The position numbers and the translations under genes were made by a program. From positions 1 through 61,684 of the forward strand of contig RPFO01001076.1 of NCBI GenBank assembly GCA_009746045.1: a DNA stretch of 61,684 nucleotides, in the 5' to 3' direction. The notes beneath the pieces are model-generated. The model saw only the letters and a list, made by a program, of their open reading frames with translations, had not been told where the DNA came from and did not search any database. This document shows, piece by piece, positions 51,301 to 61,436 of this stretch. Each line of letters begins with the position of its first letter. The stretch's first letter is position 1. This stretch comes from Mesostigma viride (Eukaryota > Streptophyta > Mesostigmatophyceae > Mesostigmatales > Mesostigmataceae).

Positions 51301-52489
51301 GATCCCGTACCGTCGTCAGGAAGGACGGTTGTGATGACTTTGCCCCCCCGCTCGACGGGGATGGAGCAATGCCCGAACACGATACTGCTGAATGAGGATG
51401 ACGATCCGGAGCCGTCGGCTGACACGGATTTTGTTGCGAGCACCCCACTGCAGAAGAGGGTATTGGAGGCTCGTAACGTGGAGGGTCCGCCGAAAGTCTC
51501 AGGTGGAGGGCCGGCGTTTGCCGGATTGATGCGCCCGACTGAGGTGGTCGATGTTGAGGCGCCGCCAGGGACATCGACCGCACCGTTAACATTTACGGAT
51601 ATCTTCGATCGACCAAGGATGCCCTTCCACGCTCCAACGGTACATTCGGCCGGTAAATTTCATTTTCAATAAACGAGTTTAATAAGTACCTTATATATAT
51701 TTCTACATAAGTTTTTTTGCATCAGTCCATGGCTTCATTGATTTCTCACACGACCCTTCCGTATTCATGTTAATTGGCATGTGCTTACGTGCAGGGAAAG
51801 GCGAAGAAGAAACTCCAGTTCGGTTTCCCCGTGGATCCGCGTCTGGGACTGTGTCCAGAGAGGCCGGCCGTGTTGTTGGCCAGGCCGCGGTCGGCGAACC
51901 AGTTGCACAACCGGGGGCGGGAGGGGACGAGCTCCCACCCAACGCACCAACTCACGCACCAGCCTTACCGTGCGGTCAGCCAGAAAAAACGTACGAAGAG
52001 TTGATGGCAGAGGCGGCGGCTGCGCAGGGGCAGAAGGCAAAACGTCGGGGAGGGGGCAGGCGAGGGGCGGGGCAGGAGACGGAGGGTGCCGACGAACCTG
52101 CACAGCCGCAGAAGGGTGGTGGTCAGGGCAGAGATGCGACGGCCGAAAACCGAATCAGGGACGTTCGGCCGGACGTCCGGATGCGCTTTATGGATGGCGC
52201 GAAACTGAGTCGCGGAGGTTGGAGTTCGAAATGGGTAGACGACGTGTGCATAAACTGGGAGCACAAGTACCCCAAGAAGGAAGATTTTCCGCTCTTTGGC
52301 ACCCTCCTGGGCAAAGAGAGGGAGAAGGTGGTGTTCAGATGGTTTGATGAAGGGCACGACCTCGGTTGGAGTAATGAGTGCGAGCAAAAGTTTCGTTTCC
52401 CTCTGAAGTTCGCTAGAGAACATGTTACTCTCCTGAAGGAAGGCGCCAGCTGGGACAACATTCCTTCATATCGACCTGGCAAGCGATGA
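45400..52489 (+). CDS. Long eight-exon gene of unknown function (about 1,830 aa)
   Basis: Exons: 45400-46074, 46196-46252, 46380-46460, 46585-47089, 47532-48719, 48976-50830, 51214-51652, 51795-52489. All introns are GT-AG; six are phase 0 and the last is phase 1 with matching frame. ATG 45400 sits behind GTGTTGCAG. Exon 1 is Pro/Gln/Ala-rich. Exons 5-6 form the conserved-looking core (charged, helical; TFHDWMKKEG, FMQRWLFWCEDP, HIRRWKRLVRLIKYW), then a long Glu/Asp tract (50475-50635) and a Gly-rich tail. Exon 8 has a basic, then aromatic/charged, end. No domain recognised. Exon 4 needs two single-base corrections (about 46780-46880) and exon 6 one (about 50640-50778); with these every exon length fits its phase. 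Introns 4, 5 and 6 carry three, three and five hairpin-motif copies; introns 1, 2 and 7 carry none and intron 3 carries one. Alternative ends: the stop at 50778, or at 51672 beside an AATAAA. Confidence 0.6.
46461..46584 (+). other. Intron 3 with a single hairpin motif
   Basis: Donor GTAAGTTACC, acceptor TTCTTGCAG, both phase 0. The motif is GTTACGACGGCCGGCG + TTTCT at 46516-46536. Confidence 0.75.
47090..47531 (+). repeat. Intron 4: three tandem copies (about 151 bp) of a motif-bearing intron unit
   Basis: Hairpin motifs are at 47147-47167, 47298-47318 and 47450-47470. Each unit starts with a copy of the exon border and donor (GGGAATGAGGTAAG, GGAAATGAGCCAAG, GGGAACGAGGTAAG). The original intron was therefore duplicated together with its 5' splice site; the middle donor is mutated. 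Confidence 0.8.
48720..48975 (+). repeat. Intron 5: three tandem copies (about 70 bp) of a motif-bearing unit
   Basis: Motifs at 48729-48749, 48798-48818 and 48865-48885, core GCGACCGCCGGCG + TTTCT. Internal units retain acceptor-like ends (TTAATTTCAG, CCACCTTAG). Confidence 0.8.
50831..51213 (+). repeat. Intron 6: five tandem 72 bp units with a hairpin motif
   Basis: Units carry GGAAACGCCGGCGGGCGTATC at about 50874, 50946, 51018 and 51090, and a diverged fifth at about 51162. The 72-base period is a multiple of three, so the array is open as 24-residue peptide repeats. It is bounded by GAG/GTAAGC and GTCCGACAG/ATG, so I treat it as an intron. It could be an expressed repeat domain. Confidence 0.65.
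51653..51794 (+). other. Intron 7, or a gene boundary
   Basis: Donor GTAAATTTC and acceptor TTACGTGCAG join in phase (a Gly codon split 1+2). However, the interval also holds an in-frame stop at about 51670 and a CAATAAACG poly(A)-like signal. The 3' part (51795-52489) could therefore be a separate unit. Confidence 0.5.
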
Positions 52490-53012
52490 TGGGCGAGGAC
52501 TTTGCACGAAATCGCGTTTTGCACGTAATTGCCCACCGCAACGTGGAGAAATGCAGATGTACATAGTAGTTGGATCAGTTACCGTGACTTTGGGCAGTTT
52601 AGTAGTTGGGGTGACGTGTCCAATGTATATATGGTGGGGCGCGTCCAAGGGGGTCCACGCTGATTGAGCACTTGCATGTGTTCTTTCAACATATTCGGAC
52701 ATGTATGAAATGAATAAATTGTTTGGACGATTGCAAATTGATTGATTGAAGAATGAGATACCATTAATAATTGAAAAATGTAAAACCTCATTGTACTTCA
52801 AACTTTCACATGCATGCCCCAAATTGTGCATTTGTGCAGGTTTTAATTATGAGAAGTAGCATTTCTCTACAAATATTGAGAAATTTAGGGGCACTTGGGG
52901 TTGTTGGCCATGTTCATTCATGATAAAATGGACTTTTTATGCTGTAAAATCATATTCCACTAGTCCAAAACGCTGCTTTCATGACGTCAAAAGTACCAGC
53001 AATGGCCCTAGG
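52490..53012 (+). other. Right sub-terminal region with a diverged U copy
   Basis: Non-coding. 52745-52965 is a diverged copy of segment U (compare 34895-35110, same orientation), followed directly by the right terminus. Confidence 0.7.
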
Positions 53013-53035
53013 TTGGAGCAGTAGATGTTGGGGAC
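53013..53035 (-). repeat. Right terminal inverted repeat of the giant element
   Basis: Exact reverse complement of window positions 1-23. The next bases open into a copia-like reverse transcriptase frame, so the junction looks like an insertion point at 53035/53036. Confidence 0.6.
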
Positions 53036-53062
53036 GCCCACCCATGCTTTTTTGTTGTACCC

Positions 53063-54025
53063 ACCCCCTCTGGACTGCTGTTCTTTGTGTGGCATGGAGA
53101 TGACCAACTCATTTGTGGGCCTAGAGCTGAGGTGGAAACCTTTATTCAGCAGGTCCAGGAATCATATGAGATTGGCAAACAGGTGGAATTGAGCACAACC
53201 CCCATCCAGTTCTGTGGCATCATGTTGCAGCTGCATAGGCAGCCAGATCAGTGGGTCTGCTCTCTCTCCCCTCCTGCAGAATATATCCAAGATTGTCTAG
53301 ATCTGCTGCAGGACAACTACCTCCCCTTACATATGTGTGCCACTGTTCAGGGCAAACTGGGGTGGTGGTCAGCCATCTGTGGGGCTCCCTTAGCTGTCAT
53401 CAGCAGGGTCACCCATGATGTTCTAGTCAAGATCAAACGCAGTCACATCAGGAAGTTGGTCAATGACTGTCCCCCCCTCATCCTCCATGGCCTGAATCTG
53501 ATGGAAGACATCCACATCCAATGTGTCATGGACAGCTCCATGGAGAGCAGAACAATCAATCAAATGGGGGCACGGGAATCAGGGCTGTTTTTTCTCACCA
53601 ACAGGTCAGATTACATGTCCCTCACTTCCTGGTACAGCAGGCTACACCGCAGAAAACCTGGCAGCAGCAACTCAGCTGAATGTCGTGCTGTGGTGTCTGC
53701 TGCATTGCATGCTCGTTCCCTGCAGCACATGCTCACCTGGCTACAAACCCAGGCAGGCAGCACATGCAATGTCATCTCACATCTCTATACTGACAGCCAA
53801 TCTGTGATCAGCTTTCTAACCAAGAAATCTGTCTCTGCTGCTGTCCACACTGACTTGGATTGGGTGATCCTCAAACAGGAGGCCACCTATTTTTCCAGCT
53901 GGACTCATGTGGATGATGAGGACAACCCAGCAGACGCTCTCACGAAGCTGCGGGATGCTGCTGGCCAACAGTACCAGCTCCTCTTCCAGAACATGAACCC
54001 CTATGATATCAGAGTCAGTGTTTGA
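53063..54025 (+). pseudogene. Ty1/copia-like Pol, 3' part (end of RT plus RNase H)
   Basis: The frame is open from about 53063 with no natural start. LLFFVWHGDDQLI (about 53075-53113) is the position of the catalytic YVDD block, here HGDD. RNase H residues follow: D in CVMDSS (about 53530), E in SAECRA (about 53680), D in LYTDSQS (about 53800), and WTHVDDEDNPADALTKL, the typical copia ending. Gag, protease, integrase and the RT N-terminus are missing. They would be expected left of window position 1 if the giant element inserted here. The stop at 54025 is natural. Confidence 0.82.
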
Positions 54026-54354
54026 ATAAATGACTGGCCATTAGCACAGTACACAACCACCACACCCCCTTACCACAGCGATAGCTGCTGGGCGCCATAA
54101 AATTCAACACATTCGTTGTGGGGTGTGAGTGCTGGCTAGGTCAGATTTGTATCCATTTGCAGCTTGAGGACACAAGCTTTGTATCCATTTACTTAATGTG
54201 TGCTTCAGTAACTGGCCCAACCAGCCAGCTGTGTACACCTTATTTAATGTGCAATATAACACCTGGCCAGAACAGCCAGCTGTAACCAACCTGGCTCAAC
54301 CAGCCATGTCTCTTTTGTACCCCTAATCAACTTAAAAAAAAAAAATAACAATAA

Positions 54355-54751
54355 TGTTGGGGGTGCAGACCTGCATTAAGAAATAAATAATAAAACAATA
54401 CTGGAGTTAGTCTCCATGCTTTGCTGTAGACTAAGTCTCAAAGGCATTGTGAATACAACGTATGAATAAGCCTTGTAAACCTACGTTGGTATGTGAATAT
54501 AAATACCACGTGGGCTATGCAGATAGGAATGCTAGTCGAGTCGCATACGTTTCCCTAGATAGGTACTTTGGGTACTGAGGTACGTGACAGATGTCAGTAC
54601 CCAGTATACGTAGTGTCCTGTCATTGGACGGTACTAGAGTATCCTAGATAGGGACCGTACTGCAGCGTGCATTGATCTGTGATCGCACGATGCAGTGACT
54701 AGACAGCTACCTGTCATCGTGCGGCCTCGGGCCAACGGTCTGCACCCAACG
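54355..54751 (+). repeat. 3' LTR of the copia-like element
   Basis: It begins TGTTGGGGGTGCAGACC and ends GGTCTGCACCCAACG, imperfect short inverted ends typical of copia LTRs, about 397 bp. An A-rich tract (54334-54345) precedes it. The 5' LTR is outside the window. Confidence 0.65.
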
Positions 54752-54877
54752 GTCACTGGCGGCGCAGCCGGTGAGAGGAACGTTGATAAAGGGTAAACCT
54801 ATTTTCTAATGAACCAAGCAATTCATTGCTCACAGCCTTCAGTGTTCTCAAGCAATATATCCCACCGCATTCTAACT

Positions 54878-55503
54878 GTAGTCTCATTGTTCGGCTATTT
54901 AGGCATATTCGTACAGCCGGTTCATACGGCGTTGTACTTGCTATTCAGTGGTTTTGTAGTACTTTCGGTACTTTGGTTTATCTGTAGGTGCGCAGCATGT
55001 CAATGTGCGTGGACCTAGTGTAAGTCGTTTTGGGTCGTACGGTCAGTTCGTGTGAACCGTAGCGCCCTAGAGATCTCGGTTGACCATGCGTCCAAGCAGT
55101 GCTGCTTGGCACTGCTTGGCAACGCCGTGAGCCGCCAAGGTTAATAGTGTGTGGGAACGTTCACCATTGTCACCCCCGGAATGAATGAAATGAATTGAGT
55201 TAATCTCTTTCTCTTTCCGGCTGGGTCACGCCCGCGGGTTTAGGAAATGCATGGTCCTGAATTCCTGTCGTAAATGCTACATGTACCTCGGGAGGCATTT
55301 CGCCCAGCTTCCCACGAGGTTGCAACACCTCGGGCTTGAACCGGCCAGGGTCAACTGCGCCAGGTTAATTATGTTAGATTAGTTATCGTCCATACTAGTC
55401 ATGGTGTGGATTGCGTAGATTAATATAGCGACCACTGTTCATAATGGTCTATTATGAATCAGGTGTAGATCTTTCGCAGCCGGCAGCCAGCCGGGATGTA
55501 AAA
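54878..55503 (+). repeat. Direct terminal repeat, left copy
   Basis: Starts GTAGTCTCATTGTTCGG and ends CCGGGATGTAAAA. Confidence 0.92.
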
Positions 55504-56045
55504 CTGGACTCGGAGGAATCCACCTGAGTCGCAGACGTAAATATGCGCTGTTTATAAGTTTCTAAAACAATCGTAATGTCACATCGCAGACTGGCCACCT
55601 TGCGATTGTGCGTATGTCGTGACCTACACTCTAGAGGTCATGACCCAGGTTCCTGTCAGGAACGGATTTTTTTCACGAATTTAATTTTTTTTTCTTTAGG
55701 CGGTAGGTCGATTTTCAATTGCCCCTGCCGAAGAGGGGTTATGGGTTCGGTAGTTATTGAATAAGTCCGGCAATCGGCATTGAGAACCTATATCGGGTCC
55801 ATAATCCCCCTATAGTCGACTTTTTAGTGGGGCGGGGTGCTGGCGAGCGTCCGAGGGAATATCCTCATAATCGGCGACCTCTTTTACTTCGGCAGCGTCC
55901 ATGGGCACGACACCCGGCAGTCAGCTGGGGGAGTCGAAGACACAGGTATGCCCGGAGTAGGATTGTTCATTATGATAGAACGCTCCTTCGGCCAATGCTG
56001 TTGAAATTTTAGTTTTTCCTATACTTGAATTTCTATCAGTATATG

Positions 56046-56216
56046 CAGCCCTACCCAGTAGTGTTTCTTTTAGCTGGGTTGCAGCCCTTCCAGGCTGTAG
56101 CCCCCTTTTCTTTTTGTCATGCTGCAGCCCTTCCAGGCTGTAGCCCATTTTTGTGCTGCAGCCCTTACATGCTGTAGCCCATTGTGGTGCTGCAGCCCTT
56201 ACAGGCTGTAGCCCCC

Positions 56217-56296
<80 letters not shown>

Positions 56297-56432
56297 TTTC
56301 AGCCCTTAATTCCCGGCTGTAGCTCATTTTCGCGTTGCAGCCTCTCCCGGCTGTAGCCCATTTAGCGTTGCAGTCCTTCCAGGCTGTAGCCCAAGTGTTT
56401 CTTTTAGTGGCAGCCCTTATAGGCTGTAGCCC
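56046..56432 (+). repeat. Nine short hairpin repeats (CAGCCCTTCCAGGCTGTAGCCC type) around a TG microsatellite
   Basis: Irregularly spaced units each form CAGCC / GGCTG stems. Variants keep the stem while the loop changes (TTACAT, TTATA, TCTCCC). A (TG)n run of about 35 units occupies 56219-56291. Confidence 0.85.
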
Positions 56433-56774
56433 CTAGCAGCAATAGTGTACACTGTGGCTTGCTTCGGAGCACGCTGAACAGGTCATTCGTGGGTACGGGT
56501 GGGGGAGGCAGGTCTTGCCACTCTTGTTCAGGCAGAAGAGTTAATTCTTATGCACATGGCACTCCTGGGTCACTAGGAGCCACTTGTACCACTCTATGAC
56601 CTTCACCACCACCTTTGCCTTCTGCCCCAACCATCCTCTCACCTGGGTCATCAGTGTATCTAGAGGGTACAGGGAGGGCAACAATTGTTGGATGCACTAC
56701 GTAGCTGTGACAACAGGTAGTCATATCTGTTGCATGCGCGAGTGGTGACACGCAGTAGTAGCTACTTTGGTTGG

Positions 56775-56988
56775 CTGCTGCACTGTTACAGGTGGTCACA
56801 CTTGTTCTTTTACTTCATTGGGTTGTTTTATTTTCTTTAGGTGCTGGTAGTCATGCAAGTATCTTGGAGACAGGCACGTAGTAGCCAGTCTGGCTAGCTG
56901 CTGCGCTGTCACGGGTGGTCACACCTGTCCTTCTTCTTTCTTTTGTTGTTTGGTTATTTCCATATGCTGCTAGTCATGCCAGTATGTT
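56775..56988 (+). repeat. Tandem duplication of about 120 bp
   Basis: GCTGCTGC, GTGGTCACAC and the TAGTCATGC-AGTAT region recur in the same order in 56775-56865 and 56898-56988. Confidence 0.7.
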
Positions 56989-57589
56989 GACACTGTGTCC
57001 CTGTGGTTGTAGCCGTTAGCTGCCTGTACCATGTACCTCCTTTGCAGGGGCCAGGATGGCTGCCTGTGCTCACCTTATAGGTGCTATAGTGACAATTGCT
57101 ATCTTTAGTAGCATCGTCCCTTGTAGTCTTTAGTGACTGCAATATTCTAGCAATATTTGTATCAGCTGTGACAGCAGCTAGTAATAGCTGTGTTGTCTAG
57201 GTTGGTCTTATTTGCTACTAGACATCGCAATTAGGGATACCCTCATGGCTGTTGCTGTCTCTTTGTTGGGATTAATTAGTTAGAGTGACAGTTGTTGCAA
57301 CAGCTAGTCATAGCTGGTGCCATCATGAGTATTTTGTCTCTTTTGCTTCTTTTGGTTCCAGTGTATATGGCCCTCACGGCCGTCCATGTGAAGTGCATCA
57401 ACGCTTTACCTCTTTTGTTTCCTTAGTGCATGGTTGTCTCCGGCGTTCCACCGGCTTGTTCCTTTGTGCATCATGTCCATCTTCAAGCGTCGGCCTGTTT
57501 GGCAAGGGTAATTAATGTTTCTTACCTTTGACGTGTCTATGCGACATGGTTGTTTCAGGATCGATGATGCGCTTGGTTGTTGTAGCTCG

Positions 57590-57832
57590 GGTACCTTACT
57601 TTTCCTTCCAGTCAGGGAGGGTTCTATCAGCATATGCTTTGCAACCTTCCTAGTTGCAGATTTCACTTTGCTGAAATGCATGCTGTTGTGGACGTTCATG
57701 GACATCATTTCCCACGTGTGGATCCTACAGGGTTCCCAGTACTCCTGTCATGCACACTTGTCTCCTCGTACTTTTTCCTTCCAGTCAGGGAGGGTTACGT
57801 CGCCACAATGTGCAACCTTCTTAGTTGCAGGG
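57590..57832 (+). repeat. Direct repeat, about 60 bp units 173 bp apart
   Basis: TTTTCCTTCCAGTCAGGGAG, then GCAACCTTC-TAGTTGCAG, occurs at about 57598 and 57771. The TTCCAG and GTTGCAG ends look like acceptor sites, but I can support no exon. Confidence 0.7.
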
Positions 57833-59587
57833 TTTAGGCAATGGAGCACTTAGCTGCATGAAGGGCCTGGGATTGTTGTTGATTTTTGTTGCTTGACATA
57901 ACAATCTATGGATCCTATAGGGTTAGCAGTACTCCTTCAGTCTGAAGGCGCTATTAGCATTTTGTTCTCTTCCCTGTTCTAAGGGGAGTTAGGACTCTTC
58001 ACATGGGGTGCATTGGGTTTTACCATCACCCCCACATCATGCATCTATCCTCAGTCGCATTCAGCCCCTTGCCATCACCCCTCCCTTGCACAGCCACCGT
58101 GCCAGGAGCTAGCAAGTAGTAATCCTTGCTGTAAATCGGGGTTGCTGTTGGTCATACATGCTGTTTGCTGGGATTGATGTCAGGTGATAATGGGTGTTCC
58201 TACCCATTGTTGTGGGTGTGTGGCACGTTTCTGTTGCAGGTAGTCATACCTATTTTTTTTGTACTCAATACTAGCGGTCATGCTGGTAACCGTGGCAATG
58301 GTTTATCGGACTTCGCCAGCTAGACACATCTACCATGATGACAGGGGCTCATGATAGCTCAGTACCGGGGAGTTCCTCGACGTGTTTGTAGGGGCAGCCT
58401 TGCTTGTGGACCTGATCACTCCACTCTCACTGCCATTCGGACACATGTTTCGTAGACACTGCCTTGTCCTAACCTTCACACCCCTTTCTCCCCAGTCTGG
58501 GGGTACCCTTGTGGGTACAATGTCTTTGTACCTCAGTTGTGGCACGTCTCTTTTGGCTTGATATTCTATCTGTTTGGTTTGTTTGGAATTTTTTTTTTTT
58601 CCCCCTTTCCCCCCCCCCCCCCCCTCCGGGTGCTTTCCGTCGCGAGGACGCTCCGAATCCCATAGATGGGGGAGGAGAGAAGAAGGAAGAGGCTTCACAG
58701 CCCCTTAGGGGGGGGAGGAGTCACATGGATAGGCATCTGTGTGTTACCCAGTTAGTGGACTGAAGGGAGAGGCTCCCATCCCCCTTAGGGGGGGGAGGAG
58801 TCAGTGTGAGAAAGCACTGAGGTTACTAGTGTTATTACTAGTGGTGAGATCAGGTGCATGTGTTGGTATGTGTATAGTAGATACGTGGTTGGGTGTCCCT
58901 GGTTCATCAGGGACAAAAGTCAGCTGCACTATGATGTGTGCGCTTAGAAGATGTACATGTAGGTGTATGGGGTGTGCATAAAGGATTGGAAGATGCGTAT
59001 GCGTGTCAGAGGAATCTTTCAATTTTTTTTAATTTTCACTTTGTGTGGTTTCCTCCATGCAAAGGCACACGCAGGGCTCCCCCTTAGGGGGGGGAGGTAT
59101 CTCATCTCTTTCGTGCGATGGATGACAGTGCGCAGTCATGCACACTTGTCTCTTCCCCACCACACCAATACCAGCCGCATGTCCGCAAGGAGGAGCTATC
59201 TGCTCTTCAGGACCCCGCTCTTCAGGAGGGGTTGGAACTCGGCATTAGTTCATTCGGCGCGGAGTCCCCCTTGTAGTCATACGAGGTGGCGAGGGGCACC
59301 GCTTTCATAAGGGTTACGGCGGCGACAAAGAGCGCGGGATACGGTGCGCGCAGTTCGAGCTATGATCGCGCCTCAAGTTGCGACATCTGCGCGACGTCGG
59401 CGCAGTGGCGGCAGTCAGCGCTAGGGCGGCCGTCGGGCGAAGTATCACACGCGACTTCCGTCGCAAGCCGTATATTTGTGCAACGGTGGTAAGCCACCGT
59501 ACATGGAGCCCGCGCTATGCCCTCAGGTATAGTGGCGACGGGCGACAAGGACAAGGAGACACAGTGGCCACATCGGCGAGTCGATGG

Positions 59588-60117
59588 ACGCATCGGCGAG
59601 TCATTTGTTGGACAACATGGTTTCCGGCATTAACAAGGCGTCCGACCTCTCTTCGCAGTCCGCGGTGGAGGTCGAGTAGCGGGTTTTCTCCCAGCTGCAG
59701 GCGTTGCGTTTAGGTTTGGAGAAACAGATGGTTGCACAGGCAGAGTTTTTTTTTTTAGGCGCGGTTGTCCACCACGATGGAAGCGGTACTCCAGAAGGTG
59801 ATGGAGCGGATGTTGACTCCCCAAGCGGCGGCGGGACCTGGGGCTTCTACACATTCCAGTGCAGGACCCAATCAGGTCGCGCCTTAAGGGCCGGGCGGGG
59901 CAGTCACCAGCGCGACGTTACCGGTGGGTACTGTGACCGTTGCGGGTGGTACTTCAGGGGTCGCACCAGGGCCGTTAGGTCCCCACGTGGCGGGGCTTTC
60001 CAGCTCCTCCCACCGACCTTTGGCTCCTGTCCAGGTTCCCCCTCAGGGGTCTGGGTGGACCTCCCTATTGCCGCGTGTGGCGATAGTACGGGCGTGCGAT
60101 TGGTCATGGTCACATGA
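59588..60117 (+). pseudogene. Possible decayed gag-like reading frame
   Basis: ATG 59588 opens MDASASHLLDNMVSGINKAS, broken by a TAG at about 59678, then QLQALRLGLEKQMVAQAE. After a T10 run the frame changes to a MEAVLQKVMERMLTPQ-like stretch and an Ala/Gly/Pro/Ser-rich part. Coiled, compositionally biased and multiply broken, it is compatible with a dead gag, but no motif proves it. Confidence 0.3.
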
Positions 60118-60216
60118 CAGTTTACATTGTGTTCTTCACCACATTGTCTTATCGGGTGGGAGCCTTTGGCACCTTGCTTGCCATTGGTAGACTGTTCTAT
60201 TTGGGACGTTGTTGAG

Positions 60217-60300
60217 TTGGTGACATTTGGTGACATTTGGCGACATTCGGTGACATTTGGCGACACTCGGTGATCTTTGGCGACTTTTGGCTACTTTATT
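60217..60300 (+). repeat. Short tandem repeat (GGTGACATTTGGCGACATTC type)
   Basis: About seven units of 11-12 bases alternating GGTGACATTT and GGCGACACTC forms, in the element's 3' interior. Confidence 0.8.
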
Positions 60301-60811
60301 GTAGCATGGCCTTTATTGGCTCTTGTGATGAGAATTTGGAGGTTGAGCCACCTGCGTGTGATGTATCACCTCGTGCAGTTACAGTGGTGGTCGTGTCGAT
60401 GCCAGTATTGACTATCCTCACTTTGGATGTGTTACGATTCACGTATGTCCGTGGCTAAACTTGTGGTGATCGTGGAGACCTTGGCTCACTGCCCTGTGTC
60501 TTGGCCCCTCGCTTCTGTCCTTTGGGCATGCATCCTTCTTCTGCGTGCCGCGCGGCCAATGGACGGGATCTGAGTTGGGCTTGCCCGATGGACCAGCTTA
60601 GTCGTGCAAGCTGGTCCCTGCCCCATCGGGACCATAGGTCACTCATGGGTTGCACCATGCGTATACGGAGTCTAGCATGTTCTGGGCGTGGTTGTCGTTG
60701 GGCTAGCGGGGTAGCCGACCTCTCCCCAGAGAGGGGGGAGGAGTGTTGCGTCCAAGCCTATTTAATTAGGTTCCTTTAGTGGACAGTTCGGCGCAACAAT
60801 GTTTAATAGCC

Positions 60812-61436
60812 GTAGTCTCATTGTTCGGCTATTTAGGCATATTCGTACAGCCGGTTCATACGGCGTTGTACTTGCTATTCAGTGGTTTTGTAGTACTTTC
60901 GGTACTTTGGTTTATCTGTAGGTGCGCAGCATGTCAATGTGCGTGGACCTAGTGTAAGTCGTTTTGGGTCGTACGGTCAATTCGTGTGAACCGTAGCGCC
61001 CTAGAGATCTCGGTTGACCATGCGTCCAAGCAGTGCTGCTTGGCACTGCTTGGCAACGCCGTGAGCCGCCAAGGTTAATAGTGTGTGGGAACGTTCACCA
61101 TTGTCACCCCCGGAATGAATGAAATGAATTGAGTTAATCTCTTTCTCTTTCCGGCTGGGTCACGCCCGCGGGTTTAGGAAATGCATGGTCCTGAATTCCT
61201 GTCGTAAATGCTACATGTACCTCGGGAGGCATTTCGCCCAGCTTCCCACGAGGTTGCAACACTCGGGCTTGAACCGGCCAGGGTCAACTGCGCCAGGTTA
61301 ATTATGTTAGATTAGTTATCGTCCATACTAGTCATGGTGTGGATTGCGTAGATTAATATAGCGACCACTGTTCATAATGGTCTATTATGAATCAGGTGTA
61401 GATCTTTCGCAGCCGGCAGTCAGCCGGGATGTAAAA
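60812..61436 (+). repeat. Direct terminal repeat, right copy
   Basis: One base shorter than the left copy (one C lost in the ACACCTCGGG region) with a few substitutions. Confidence 0.92.

Larger units (their letters stand above)
55504..59581. other. Interior of the direct-repeat element, no supported gene
   Basis: Repetitive and T-rich. It includes a T/C homopolymer block at about 58588-58625 and three copies of CCCCTTAGGGGGGGGAGG (about 58703, 58777, 59073). ORFs present are short and have no family-like content. Confidence 0.6.
54878..61436 (+). mobile_element. Element with 626 bp direct terminal repeats and a decayed interior
   Basis: 54878-55503 and 60812-61436 are over 99 percent identical by eye (a handful of differences), 5.9 kb apart. 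The interior lacks RT, integrase or recombinase motifs. It has only repeats and a gag-like remnant. It fits a non-autonomous LTR-type (LARD-like) element, but the repeats do not start TG and end CA. They could be internal parts of longer LTRs or a segmental duplication. Confidence 0.55.

Noticed and set aside
41768-52489. Integrated large DNA virus segment
   Set aside because: Compact spacing and short genes suggested it, but no viral hallmark gene (capsid, polymerase, packaging ATPase) is visible and the long gene has many introns.
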